From the NCBI GenBank assembly GCA_911728455.2, contig OU452236.1, positions 11,399,195 through 11,463,194 on the forward strand: a DNA stretch of 64,000 bases. Direction: 5' to 3'. Within the stretch, counting starts at the first letter, position 1; every line of letters begins with the position of its first letter. The translations under genes were made by a program, and so were the position numbers. This stretch comes from Marthasterias glacialis. Its lineage: Eukaryota; Echinodermata; Asteroidea; Forcipulatida; Asteriidae. Below are positions 25,083 through 38,400 of the stretch, in pieces. Below the pieces are notes generated by a model. That model worked only from the letters and a program-made list of their open reading frames with translations, was not told where the DNA came from and did no database searches.

Positions 25083-25306
25083 CAAATGACAAGGATCTAT
25101 ATGTCAGTTATATAAAACAAATATTGAGTGGCTTTAATTCGTGAAATGGGAGGAATATTATCGCTCGGTAAAATTAATAATGTTTAATTTCGCCTCGTGA
25201 AATGGAACAGTCCAAATTTAACCTTGCGATAATATTCCTCCGATTGCACTCTGAGCCACTCAATATTTGTATATTATATAACACCCAAGCAGATCCTTGT
25301 CATTTG
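25083..25306. repeat. Foldback element A (CAAATGACAAGGATCT ends)
   Basis: Ends CAAATGACAAGGATCT / AGATCCTTGTCATTTG. Inner arms AAACAAATATTGAGTGGC / GCCACTCAATATTTG and GAGGAATATTATCGC / GCGATAATATTCCTC. A stray end lies at 21245. Confidence 0.8.
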
Positions 25307-25510
25307 ATTGGAGAATTGTCGGTCACGTGATAGCAAATAAACGTACCATTGCACGCTACCTCATTCACCGTGCATTTTTTCGTTCCATTCACCGTGTATT
25401 TTTCGTTCCATCCGATTTGTTCTATTGCACGCTGGCCCGCCCTCCATTGACGAAAGTGACTATTCTAAAAAAAAAAAAGGCTAAATCTTACTATACTTTA
25501 TAGTGTTCCT

Positions 25511-25715
25511 CCAATCAAATGACAACGATCTACTTGTATGTTATATAAAACAAATAATGAATGTTTGTCATTTGTGCAATAGTAAGAATATTTTCATTCG
25601 TTGAAAGATGGAATGTTCCATTCAACTCGGCTTCGCCTCGTTGAATTATCTCTCACCTCATGAAATTATTCTTACCTCTGCACTCATAAACATTCATTAT
25701 TTGTATACTATAGGC
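25511..25715. repeat. Foldback element B, related to A
   Basis: Starts CCAATCAAATGACAACGATCT. Inner arms AAACAAATAATGAATGTTTG / AAACATTCATTATTTG. Same architecture as 25083-25306 with a different interior, about 200 bp apart. Confidence 0.7.
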
Positions 25716-28700
25716 CGATTGCGCGACCACATTGACATGCGGTCACGTGACCTCCTATGGGTATAACGCCATACAGCTGGTGGCAAAATACGCGTAAAGA
25801 GATATGCCGTGCCACGGAGTGACTACAAAACAGTCGATTTTACTTTTGTTTGTGGCATTAATTTAAATCACATCTCTGCTAATTTAACAGAACTCTACTG
25901 AAAAGAGTTTTTTTACCGGCGTCGGACGATCGACTGTGTAGCCACTCGCCTATTATTTTATTTGTAATGTAGGCCTAAATGTCTGTAAAAAAAAAAGGGT
26001 AAAGAACTTTGGAAAAGTGTGCATTTATACGTAGGGAGAGAGTTTTAGAAAGTATAGTTTAGCATTCAACAGTGCAAGTGCCAACAACAAGATTTGTCAA
26101 GAAGCTGATGACGAAATGTCAGTTTTAGATGTGGGAGGAAAACCCCCAACAGGGGAGAACTCGATCATGGTATGAGCATGAAGAAAGCTGAAAACCCAAT
26201 CCACATGCACTGGTTGGGGGCGGAGGCAGGATTCCGGGGCTCCACACTGAGGAAGGCAGGGAAGGAAACCTGGCGATGCTCGGGTTGATGCTCCTCAAAA
26301 ACCTGCTGTTCTGAATGACTCTTATTTTTATTTATTTATTTTTTTTACATTAAACTTGAGCCCCCTCCCCCTCCCCCGGGAAAACAGTTTTTTTCTAACC
26401 ACCTCTGAAGATAATTGTTGTCATGTAACACTGAGAGAGGAGGTGGTAAATATAAAAAAAAATGAAGCAAAAATGTAATGATTGTTAAACTTTGAGGCAA
26501 AACAATGTCCTTCGAATCGCTGTAAATAACTTTTTTTCTTTTTTCTTTTATATTAATATTTTGTGTTTATCTTTCTTTTCGTCACTTGTTTTTGTATGTC
26601 ACTTCAAATCATCAGACGGACTTGGATTAAGTCTAGCCTGTCGCTTATCAGCATTGATAGGTCAATCGAGGTCATAGCCAAAGCTAGCTAGCAGCTAGAG
26701 TTATGACATTCATTGGGGGCGCACTCCATCTTTCACCGGGGAAAACATCATTTTGGGGCTGAAGAAATGTGACTTGATGACTTCGACTCAAGTTCGACTA
26801 CTATTACTAATTCAAGTGGAAGGCTGCAATCAAGAAAATTTCCACTTTTTCGGTGAATGGAGGTTAGTGACACTAATTTGTTCTATCCAGAAGGTTGTTA
26901 AATGTGCAATTTTATTAGTGCCGGTGATCAAAATGTAACACAGCCAACTCGTGTGGTAGTGAACGTCAACATTCATTACATACACAACATTGTCATTTGG
27001 CTTGCCGATACCAATGTTAAAAAATACAATATCAACTTTGAGAATTAGAGTGGACACATTCCACAGAGCACTTTGAAAACCATCAGGGACGTGTGTCATT
27101 CCACTCTCCATTGGCTGTACAATCTGGTTATCTGGGCACATTATCTGTTTTGTGTCTCAGCATAAATTATGGATACACTGTCTCTGTGAAGTGGAAAGTA
27201 CGAGGACAAAATGCTGGGCCGGGCAGTCAGAATCTGCTCCCCGGCCCATGCCACTGCATGCTGTAAAACTATTGACAGTGATTCACACACCAACTTTTTA
27301 GTAATTTTCACATCAGTATACAGTTGTCATTGTTGGGCAGGTCATCAAACTTGAAATAATTATTTTCTCTGAACTTTTTATTTCTTTCATGTTACACTTT
27401 TCATGCTTTGTTTTCTCCAATCCAACCAATCTACACATTGCAATAATATGGAGGGGGTGTAAGTAGAAGAGCAGTTAAAGATGATTCGTGCTCAAGCCGA
27501 TTTTACCTTGGAAAATGAATCCAAATTTTGTATTGCTATTTTTTGTAGGATGACCAAAGTTATTACTTTTCAAGTGAGATATCGAACAAAAAGAAACCAT
27601 CAATGATTAATGAATAAAAACAGTTTTTATTATTATTATTTTTATTATTAGTATTTTATTCAGATAAAATCAACAAAGGCTCAAAAGTCAAAAATACAAA
27701 AGACATGGAAAACAGTAGACAGTTGGTTCAATCTCAGAAAAGCCAATAACAGAGCAGAGGCTTATTTCCAGTGGGGTCAGTCAAGACAATTATAGGAATT
27801 GACCAACAAAGGACCTACAGAAATACATTAAAAAACAAAGAAAGAAAAACAATTTATAGCAGAATTAAAATTCAACCCACAGACATAAAAACAATACAAG
27901 TCCAGAAGAAGAAATAAAAAATTGAAAATTGAATTTAAGTCATGAAAACCCTAAGCAATTCAAATAAAGTGCGATTTATAAAAACTAAAATGGCTATTGC
28001 CCAGCACTTAATTATTAATTAGGTTAAATTAATAATTTTTTGATGAGTTTTGTTTGAAGCACATTAAATAAACTCTGTGTGCTGCCTGCTCAATTTCAGC
28101 CGGGTGCCTTGCTGCACAGAGACAAAATGTAGGCGAAATGACATTGTAATATAACTGACTTCTGGGTACCAGCAGTGCGGGCATTGCCATCGTACACATT
28201 TTCATGTAGGGTGGTTGGCCAGGATAACTATTTCAAAAACAACATTTGTATAGCCATCTTCAAGGTCAAAACGCTATTTATAAATTTTATTTGTTGTAAA
28301 ATAACATGCTCTTTTAAATTTCGTTTGCTAGAATCAATTAACTTTCAAGCACAAATCATGGGAGCATGGATCATATGTACCGCTAACAATTTTCAAAAAG
28401 TATAATTGGATGTATTTTTTTTTTTTTTTTTTTCATTTTTAGTACTTTGTCTATTTTCAGAACGTCAATATTTTAAAAAATTTACTCCTATTCTGTCATT
28501 CATTGCACAACTGCAACTTTAAAAAAAATGTATATAGTGTCAGCGGAGAGCAGAGTACGATGTGTAGTAAGCCCTACCCTGGGGTTCTTAACATTACAAT
28601 GTGTTCTTTTTTCCTTCTTTTTTCTTTCATTAGATTTAAAGTTGACTAAGCAATACATGTAGTTTGACAAATTTGCAATGTAAAAAATTCCAATTAACAA

Positions 28701-29920
28701 AATGCACCTCCTTAAACCCTTAGCAACCATTCATTTCTGTATAATCATCACCAGACGCCCAGTTGCTTACTCTGGATTTTCAGAGAAATTGTCAGAAAAA
28801 TTATTAATATTAAGAAACAGAAATAAATGTTTTTTTTTTATCATTGTAGATTAACTATGTTAACATGGGAAACATTGGAAAATGTCAATTTTGGACATTA
28901 CCTTGTCTTTGACCCTCCTGTTTTATCAGAAGTAGGTTAAATCTTGCGGCCATTTGTGGCCGCTATGGGCATTTTTGTTCAAGCCGCTAGAGGGTTAACG
29001 AACAATACCACTATAATGATAAGAAAATATTGGGACTTTTAAAGGTTAAAAGTTACAGTTGACGACATTGCCTAAATGTAAATGTATTTTTGCATCTAAG
29101 TGAATAAGTTGTTCAGTAAATTATGTTGTTTACAATTGGGTTTCCCAAACCCTTCTCTGATGAGAAAGCTAAGTAGATTGTGTTTCTGCTAACTAATACA
29201 AAGCTTTAAATCCAACCCTAAGATATCAAATTTAGCACGAGCTTAAAAGTTGTTCTCTTGCTGTAGCCCCTCAGTTGCGTGACCACACTACCCATGGTCA
29301 TGACCACATGATGTGCTCTAATCATTAAAAGCCCAACAACCTTGAAGATATGATGGGAAAATATTATTTTGAGGTATAAATTTTGCCTCAGGGAGCGATT
29401 AGCCGTACCCATGATGGTGTTCAGCCAAGCGTAGCATCGCGCTTGACGCATTTCATGTGGCCTTGATATTGAATGGCATTTAGTTCAAAGCAAAATCAAA
29501 TTATAATCTGTAAATGCTCAATGTTTTAGAGCTTGCTGTGGCATCCTTATGCAAAGGTTATACATGTACATGTATTGGGAAAGAGGAGTCTGTAGTTGGA
29601 GGAGGATTGGGAAAGAAAAATGTTGGTCTGTGTACAGTAGGTAATGTACATGTATCATGGAATCACAGGGATTTGTGTTCCTTTTGTGTGTAACTCCTGA
29701 ATTATGGGCATACCGTAAGCTCTATCAAATATTCTATTTTTGAAAACAGGTCTGTAATTTCTTTCTTTTGTGGCCAATGAGACCAGAAATCAATCTACTG
29801 GATGATTTTGTTAAGGAGCGCCAAGGTCAGTTCATTCAATGTAGATTCTTGGCCTATATTCCTGGCCAGGATTGACATGAATACTGCAAGCATGAATAAC
29901 GAGCAAGGTCAATGACCAGG
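25716..29920. other. Repeat-poor intergenic stretch
   Basis: No gene supported. Contains SINE-like sequence with 'gatgtgggaggaaaacccccaacaggggag' (about 26130-26290; a reversed relative at 40870-40930), AT-rich low complexity and T-runs (28410-28432). Open frames are short and have no recognisable domain. Confidence 0.45.
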
Positions 29921-30385
29921 GCCCAATTTCATAGAGCTGCTTAGTAGAGAATATTGCATTTAACAACTTTATGCCAAGCAAAAAAAGAGCATGATACCAG
30001 TCACAGATGGTACACAGGGTTCTCCCCATGCACAAGCTAGTGTATCGGGCCGATACGTAGAAATTACGGCCGATACGCAAAAAAAATAATAATTTTTATA
30101 TCAAATTCAAACAAAAATCCTAACATAAAACCATTTTAAATGTTCCAGATTGCACAGTAGAGCTTTTCAAACTAAACATAAACATCAAATAAAAACATTC
30201 CAAGGACCTGCTACCAATTCAGCGTGCTTCGGCCACACTTTCAAAATTTGGGTCCAGAATGCCCCACAGTTTTGAAAAATCCTGGGGAAAACCCTGGTAC
30301 ATGTGTGTGTACTTTGGCTGATTACCTTATTCTGGTTAGCATTGTGCTCAGGTACTTTTTGTGCTTAAAAGCAGCTCTTTGTGCC
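29921..30385. repeat. Repeat R1 copy 2, split by a nested transposon
   Basis: Positions 29921-30014 and 30297-30385 are two halves of repeat family R1 ('gggcccaatttcatagagctgctta', 'ataccagtcacagatggtaca' and then 'gtacatgtg', 'ttattctggttagcattgtgct'). The halves are separated by the 282-bp element at 30015-30296. Confidence 0.75.
30015..30296 (+). mobile_element. 282-bp non-autonomous DNA transposon, CAGGG ends, copy 1
   Basis: Ends CAGGGTTCTCCCCA / TGGGGAAAACCCTG. GTACA duplicated on both sides (30010-30014, 30297-30301). Inserted into repeat R1. A second copy in the opposite orientation lies at 45409-45726. The ends recall hAT-type termini, but the duplication seen is 5 bp. Confidence 0.75.
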
Positions 30386-30689
30386 TGGATTGCCAAGTCA
30401 TTCCTGTCAGTTTTGTGTATATTTTTTGGTAGCGTTATTGTGTATTTTGTGCCTTTTTGCTGGGACTCTTAATTGTCTTCCACTGAATGGTCCACACCCA
30501 GCCTAAATAGGCAATACATAAATAAATTATGTATAGGCCCTATACATATTTTTAAATGTCATCTACACATTTACATACATCCAGGCTCTTGTAAAGCCTT
30601 AACACAGTATGTACTATATTTTGAATACGCCAAGGTGCTTGCCCCATCTACATTTACATGTAAGCACAGAAGGCACATGCTCCCCATGC

Positions 30690-30754
30690 TCCCCCTCCCC
30701 CTGCCCCTCCCCCTGCCCCTCCCCCTGCCCCTCCCCCTGCCCCCCCCCCCCGCC
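30690..30754. repeat. C-rich (CCCCTCCCCCTG)n microsatellite
   Basis: About four 12-base units ending in C12. The minus strand is a run of G-tracts able to form G-quadruplexes. The Pro- or Gly-rich frames across it are artefacts. Confidence 0.85.
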
Positions 30755-33750
30755 CCCAGTTGTGCCATTGCTGCAGTCCAGTGTAAATTTCGAGCCATGA
30801 TTAGCCACAAATAATAAATGAGAAATGTTAACCCATTACTGGCAGTGAACTCATCTGTACCATTTTTACGACAGTATTTTATGGCTTGTCACAATTTCAT
30901 AAAATGTACATTATGTGTAATTCATGAATGAATCATGACAGAAACGTGACTCTTACATGTAGTATTAGGTAATATAATGAGCAATTTAATAGTGAGCAAA
31001 AACCCCTTGGATTAGACCATTTGATTGGAAAGCTGAGACTGGTAATAACAATTTATATGAGCTGTTCAGGACGACACAGTGGTATTGGACTTTTAAAACA
31101 TGAAGTACAAATATCAGGGTATTGGATTTTATACAGTATTCATTATTTTGCATTTTATGTTCACGAGTGATTATTGCAGAAGTTACGTGGTTGTGGTGTA
31201 GGGCGTTGTGACTTGAGGAAATTGTTTTGAATAATTTACTCTGTACTGGAAAATTTTAATCTTAAAATTGGGTACAATTGCCTAAATATTGTGCTAAAAA
31301 GAATCACGGGTGATTGGATGTAATCAATTTCCAGGAAACAAAACTCAAGTTTCAATAGGAAAAAATTAAAATCAATCAATTTCTAGGAAAAGTACTCAAG
31401 TTTCAATGGGAAATTGGAATGTTCTCAATTGAAACTGAGAGTATCAAAAAAGGGTTGCATGGAAATCTCTTACCGGTTACTAACTGAGCATAATCAATCA
31501 GACAAATTGGTAACTCACTAGAATGATAGACTCTGCAGAACTGTCCAAAGCAATTAGCCAACTAACTGTATCAACGGATTCCTATTTGAAACACTGAAAG
31601 CCACTTAGAAAATGATTGCTTTCCCTTGTGGCACTGCGGAAGAAAGAGATTGAGGGGTTGTGAGCTCGAGGGGAGTTCTTGGGTAAACACCAGGGAGCAC
31701 GTTTGGAAGAAATTGCCTGTCCAAGGCGTCAGCTTTACATGCATGTTGGCTCTGTCTGGGTGCTTTTATTAGATGATTAATGCTCTCAGATTGATATTAA
31801 AATGTGACATTTGTAAGATTAGTCACAAGTCTCTGTATTAATGAAAGTGCCACCATATTGGTCATGTTCCCTATGGGCAGTAACATTAAAAAAATACTGA
31901 TCTTTAATGTACCAAAATGGGACTCAGACTATTTTGGCCTTCCAGTCTCGTTTCAGGTAAACTGATTTGATTGGATGGAATGACATGATGGCTGCTCCAA
32001 AAGTCTTCAATATGAAGTCATTTAAAACCATCAATCTTACTTCCATTAAAGTCATATCATCGGTTTTTGGAATTGACTAAATTTATTGCCATCTTTACGT
32101 TATGCAGTTATCAATAAACACACTCAGTCAACCAACATGTGAAATTTCATCGGTTCCTGTTTTGTTCGATTTTTGCTATAATACGTAATTTGTTGCACCA
32201 TCCTGATTAGTTTATTTGCTAATCGCTTCATTAATTAATTCTCTTTTTCAAGGGGCTTAAATCTCGATAGCTGCATTTTGCATTTTCGTGAACAGTCTCC
32301 TATCTTTTAGCCCTACTAAAAAAAGATACACTTTTTGTATGTCTGAATATAGGTCAACTCAATTTTACTTTTTCACAAACAGCCACAATCTTTACAAATA
32401 AGGGCTAAGTTGATAGCGCATATTTTCATTATGCTGAACAGCCACTAATTTTTGAGTTTTTGGGGGCCAAAGTCTATTTATAAACATAAGTGGCTCTTCA
32501 TGACAACGCAAATTATCAATAACCCCACTTTTTGTGTTTTCACTGGGAGACACTTATCCTTTTCGGGGGTGGGTTGGGGGAGAGGGTGGGGGAGAGGGGT
32601 CTTCAATTGCTATTTCCTTGCATTTGACAGTATTTGACAGTATTTCAATCGGAAATATTAATCAGGATTTAGGACTGGTTTTGGTATAATTTTTATCAAC
32701 AGTTTCGTTTCAGGTAAAAAAACTAAGAGACCCTAAATGTACTTTATTTTGTCTTTTACAATGAATATGTATAAATATGAAGACATTCTGAAATAACAGT
32801 GCACACATACATTTGTACATGTACATATATTAAGAGACTTCCTCAGGCCTGGATTTTTATCTTTGAGAGTGCAAGGCAGTTTTCATTTTGCAAAGAGCAT
32901 TCCATTAAAATTCTTGAAATCCATGGGAAACTTTTGAAGGGGGCACCAAGACCAGAGCAGAAGAGGGCATGGCCTCAGTGTAACTGCAGGCCTGCCTCAT
33001 GCCAACCTAAGGTACTGTAGTACTGTGTTCTGTGTAGTTGGGATGATATTGAACAAGTCAATAGGAGCAGTGGTGTATGGAGGGTATTGCACGTACCCTA
33101 GGCGCCACTTGAAGGGGGGGGGGGGAGGTGCCAGAAGAAACTGAAAAAACCCTGATTTGATCACATCATCCACCAATTTGCATCAGTAAAAGCAAGGGAA
33201 GTACAGTTATACATGTAATTCTCTTGTAGTCCCATAGTTTGTTAATTAAAAGATCAACAAGCTTGACTTGTATTTTTGAGCTGATGCCTGGTACAGTATA
33301 ATGGTAAAGTTATCTACAGTGTATAAGATGCATGTCAGATGTTTGGACAAGGACGCACTTTTGAGTGCTTGCTATCGGTGCTATTTTCTGTAGATAAGTG
33401 CATAGACTGAGTGCATGGTATCACATTGCAGGCTCGCATTGTGCCTTTATTATACACAACCAATTGAATGATAATGAATGATCCATCAATGAAGTGGGGG
33501 GGGGGGTTACTGTTTGTATTCGTCATTTGTAATTCACTACATATTATACTGCAGCATGGCATCATGCCTTTTTCATTCACATTTCAAAGCTATTAAAATG
33601 AAATAGAATAGCCAAAAGAATGGATTACATTGTAAATCACTACACAATATCTCAAAAGTCAGTTTAATAATTTGTTAAAAATTAATTTAATAATTTCTAC
33701 AACTCTTTTAATGTCAAAAAAGCTACCTGGTTCAGGAGTAATACAGTATG
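30755..33750. other. Intergenic stretch, no gene seen
   Basis: AT-rich sequence with several small repeats (AATTTCTAGGAAA.. at 31328-31410 in two near-direct copies, G-runs at 32570-32600 and 33113-33125). No coding sequence supported. Confidence 0.45.
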
Positions 33751-33970
33751 CATTTTAATCAAATATTTTGTAACCTGTGGAGACTTGCACCTTGAACAAA
33801 TTTGTAAAAGATAATTTAAATATTCTTTTCAGCCACATTTCTGCCATTTGTAAGGGTAGGTCTCTCTTAATCTTTGTAAATTCGCAAAGTGGTTTAAAGA
33901 CAAAGTAAATAACGCAAAATCTAAGCACTTTCCTTTTTGCTACATGTCTTAATGGCATGGTAAAGATTCT

Positions 33971-34117
33971 CACCTTCATCAGTACCTCCTCTTGGGTTAG
34001 TATCTTGGCCAGCAACAGCTTATTGACACCCAGGGCAAGTTGTTCACGTCTCATTTTGACCCAATCAAACATAATGATCTTTGACGGTTTTTTTTTAGCC
34101 GGGGTGCGCAGTAGCAT
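33971..34117 (-). CDS. Possible orphan exon, unknown
   Basis: On the minus strand this segment encodes PAKKKPSKIIMFDWVKMRRE and QLALGVNKLLLAKILTQEEV LMK, followed by a good donor (GATGAAG|GTGAGAAT at about 33971). Composition is protein-like (basic start, amphipathic helix). The acceptor side is unclear, with candidate AG before 34117-34140. No neighbouring exon was found, so it may be an isolated exon of a gene outside my recognition, or chance. The longer open frame down to 33755 reads through the donor into AT-rich sequence. Confidence 0.25.
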
Positions 34118-34992
34118 TTCTGGGGCCTCTTGGTATTGATTCCCTAGTGCAGACTTACCTGGATTAGTTTTGCTGCGCGGCGTTTCTAATGTTAACGAGA
34201 TTGCCTCCTTCTGGGAGACTTGTTGCCGTCTCCTTTATTGTATCATCACGTTGGCCAGCCGCTCATTCAATCATTGATGCTTTATGGTGCATTGACCTTT
34301 ATGAATATTCATTGATTGCTTTTAAGATCAGAGAGCAGGATGTTCATTGGTTCAGGGCAATGCTGACTTTTCTTCCCCAGTGATTACAAGACCCAAAACC
34401 CTGCTCGATGTGCGGCAAATCTTCATAGATGTTATCTGATACGTGGATACTGTAAGCCAACATCTGTTTCCTTGATAACGTCCTGTCAGGGAAAACATTC
34501 AATCTTTCTATTAATCCTTTGTTCATACATGTATAGTTTACATTAACGTCTACATCTTGTGTATTCTCAGCAGGCATCAAAGACATTTTTTTCAGCAACG
34601 ACAGATTTTTTGTTTTTTGAAACAGCACAAGATACCTTGCCAAGAGTTGATCTGATCGGGCAGCAACAGTTTTAAGAAGATTGTGGTAACTTGCTTGAAA
34701 AAATAATTAGGGACCTGAGATTATGAGTACATCATTTTATATGCTGGTTTTATTTAACTTCATGGACACTCATAGCAATGTTCTTAACATCTGATGTGTG
34801 ATTTTTGGGGATCTGGATCTAGTGACTGCATTTCTTTGTCGTGTGGCTGCATTCCTGCTCTTTTTTAACACCTCTGTTCGAGACGCTACCCATGACGGTA
34901 ATTGTTACTGATAGAAATGGACTTGTCTTGATCGCTCTGATGAATTGAGTTCCTCCTGGACGATTACACCTCGCTTGCCGTAGAAATTATAC

Positions 34993-35270
34993 CAAACAAA
35001 ACGGCAATAAATTCCTCAGAGAGTGGACAACTTGGCTGATGACTTCAAGATTTATCCACACAGTATGTAAATTATAGGATCGACTCAGAAAGAAGGAGGA
35101 AACAGCGAGGTACTGGTTAGAGCAAAAATAGAAAATCTGAGACAAAACGGCAATAAGTTTCACCGAGAGTGGACAACTTGGGTGATGATTTTAAGATTTA
35201 TCCATATGGTATGTAAATTACAGAATCTGCTGAGAAAGGAAGAAATAGTGAGGTGCTGTAGAGATAATAA
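34993..35270. repeat. Tandem duplication (~140 bp) before the unidentified gene
   Basis: 'aaacggcaataa..gagagtggacaacttggctgatgacttcaagatttatccacacagtatgtaaatta' at 34998 and its diverged copy from 35144 ('..gagagtggacaacttgggtgatgattttaagatttatccatatggtatgtaaatta'). It lies just upstream of the first coding exon, in the probable promoter or 5' UTR. Confidence 0.75.
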
Positions 35271-35468
35271 AAGTCGTCTTATTAATCTATGTATTGACTG
35301 TAGCGGAACTCCGTGCTATTGATTCAACAGAATTCTTTGATGCACCGTTCTTTCCCAGGTAGAATTGTTTTGATATTGGACTGCTACTAGGGCAAATAAA
35401 TACAAGTCATAAACACAAGAGCCGTTCACTCAAAACTGTTAAACCGGACGAGTCACAGTGGTTAAAAA

Positions 35469-35497
35469 ATGGATCGCTACAGACGAACAAACATGAG
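35469..35497 (+). CDS. Unidentified gene, exon 1
   Basis: AAAAAATGG start context, nine codons (MDRYRRTNM) plus AG, strong donor GTAAGT. The 5' UTR upstream holds the tandem duplication. Confidence 0.45.
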
Positions 35498-38400
35498 GTA
35501 AGTCCTGTCAGAGAAACAGGTGTGACATTCTTAATTAAATTGGTTGATTAAGCTGTCAAGAACAAGGTGTCATAATCAATGACCTAATTATTTTAATATT
35601 AGTGTAGATCACGTCATATTGTGTAGCAAGTGTTTACATCAATCTTTGAAACACATCCTCTCTACATACAGATGTATACCTGCCAGTGCATCGGTCGTAA
35701 GTTAATGATGGCTGGCTATTAAACGTCTCACTGCTGTTTGTGTTGTTGATATTTTTCATCAGCACTGTACATGAGTATGAGCACTCACCTTATATCAACA
35801 TCGAAAAGCAAATGGATTTTGGAGTGAGGGATTTGAAGCTCTATTTGTTGGCTCTGTTAAATCAGTTTGATGTCTCAGTCTCACCTCTGCTACAAGCTTG
35901 ACAACACGAACAAGCAAGGGTCGACATCAATTTTTCTGAGTTCCGTATAACAACGGCATCACGCCAACAACATAAATGTGATGAACACCGATAAATTTGC
36001 ATTAAAAAAAAAAAAAAATGGGAAATGTTAAAACAGGGAGAGTTTGCCAAAGCGGAAACGAAACTTGTCGGACGCTGTCATCACTGGAGGGTCAAAAGAA
36101 AGTCAAAAGTGTTGACTTTAACTGCGTCTTGCATGACCGACTATAAATCAGCCTTATGTACGAACCCGATCTAGTATTTTACTGGCCACGCCCGCACTAG
36201 ACTTTTTTGCTCGGTTAGTTTGACCAAGTTAGTTTACCTGGGCAGGAGGTGGCCAGTTAAACTACCCATTTGACTCGGTTAAGTTACCTTGGTGAAATCT
36301 CCCTGGGCTGTTCCACTGGACGTAAAGTTACACATTTGCTAGGTTAGCTTACCCCCAAAAAAGTCCAATGCAAACACAGCTTTAAACAAACTATAGTCAG
36401 AGATGTTCATTGATTAGCCCTTATTAACTCAGGCTTATGATTTGATTCATTGTAAGTCCCTTTCACACTAGACAGATTTCCCGAGAACTTCTCAAAAAAA
36501 ATTTGTAGACCTTTTCACACTTGAATTGCTAACCCTGGCAAACTCCCAGGAAATAGCCACCATGTAACCCCAGGGGTCAGAATTAAATTGCATTGTCAAG
36601 TGTGGATTTAAAATTCCCCAGGAATTTCCTGGGGTTTTATGAGAATTGGCTCGGTAGTGTGAAAAGAGCTGAAAATCTTCTTTTTTTTTTAAATTGTCAC
36701 GTTCAGATGAGGCAATTTTGTTAATTTGAAAAACTGTGTGGACTTGTTTATGTTTCAACAAAATCAATGGATTACATTTAACATTGTTACTTGTATCCTA
36801 TGTAGTTTTATCGCGGTTGTCACAGTACATCCACTGTACGGTATGAACATATTTTTTATTCCTTTGGGAATTGGTGGGAAAAAATTACCCTGGTTTAAAA
36901 CTTGTAGCTCAGAAATTGTATTACCAGTCCTTAAGGTTTAACGGTACCATAGATTACGTCTTTAAGACTCCCTGTCACGGTTTTCCAATTGCAAAAGCCT
37001 CTTTAATGCGATTTTCTTCTAAGCTCTGACGACCCGTAAGGCAGTTAATCTCCCCTCCCTCCACTACCTGCTCAAGGGAACACTCAGTTACATTACAACA
37101 ACGTCAGGGATTTAACTCTGAGAATATTAGCAACGTGTTTGGATTGAGGAGGAGGCATCGGCGACAGCGGAGATTGTAAGATCTTAGGGTGACTGGGGGT
37201 TCCTTATTAGTGGATTAGTAGATCAAGAAGAGATTTGAACTTGCAAACTGTCGCTGCTGATTGCTGGGAATTAGCCAGATGCTGTGAGTAGACGCAATTC
37301 AGTGTACCAAGTATTTATTTTAATGAAAACCCTCTGGGCTATGGATGTTCAAATGAGGTTTTATTTGAATTCTTTCAATAAAAACTTCTGAAATATTGCC
37401 AATTGATAAAAATTTGAACACACTGTGTGCGGCACAAATTTCTACAAGCAATAAAATAACTAAATTTATTAAATTAAAAATCATGGTCTGTTTTTTCATA
37501 TCACTGTAGATTGGCAATAAACACCACGCTACATGTGGCACATTGCTGCTCCTGCTTAGAATTGTTAATTTGAGCATAAAAAGTATGTCAACCATTTTGT
37601 TGTTCTGCATTATTTTATCAGATATCTGTTCACTACTCAAGGAATAAAATACAGAGAGGATTTGTAGGTCATGGGAGGAGGGGGGGGGGCTGACAGAGTA
37701 ACTTGCTGATGGTGGGGGGGGGGGGTTGGAATAGTACTTAAAAAAATAATTTTTCATAATTCACAGATTCCAGGAATTTATGATTCATAGTTCTAAATCC
37801 ACTAAAGACATTTCTAAATTTATTCAGGGAATGTTTTCATCTAGCAATGCACAATATATGCAGGCTGTCAAGTGTTACTTTCGAGCCCTGACCTGTAGTT
37901 GTGTATTTCTGGCATGTCTGGTGATGCATAGTCTGTAAATCAATGTTTCTATAGGCTCATTATTAATGCATACATAACATTGTACTGAAAATTATGCACA
38001 CTGAACATTTTTTTACTCACCTGAAATGTAGCACTGTGTAACATGCGGTCTTTATTTCCAAACAGTAGGCCTAATAGTAATACATGTAGTTGCATATTTG
38101 TATTATTTCACAAATAATAAAAGCTGACTTCCAACAGTGACATTGTCCATTAATAATGGATCGTTATTTTGTTTATTCTTATTTAAAGTCTAAATTTATA
38201 TGAGCAATGAATGTCAAAAAGTGCTTGCAAAAAGTCAAATAATCAAATTTGCATTCTCATGAACAGTTGCAATACGGGTTACGGGTGTCTGTTTTTTTTT
38301 TTTTACTCCATTGTATTTTTGTGGATACTAGTGTATAGATTTTTTTTTAGCTGCAAGAACAATATAGACCATACTTTTGACCGCATGAGGGCACTTTCCA

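Noticed and set aside
30473..30814. Pro/Gly-rich frames on both strands
   Set aside because: Produced by the C-rich microsatellite.
37320..37757. 145-residue minus frame
   Set aside because: Opens across G-runs, AT-rich hydrophobic translation, no domain, no splice context.
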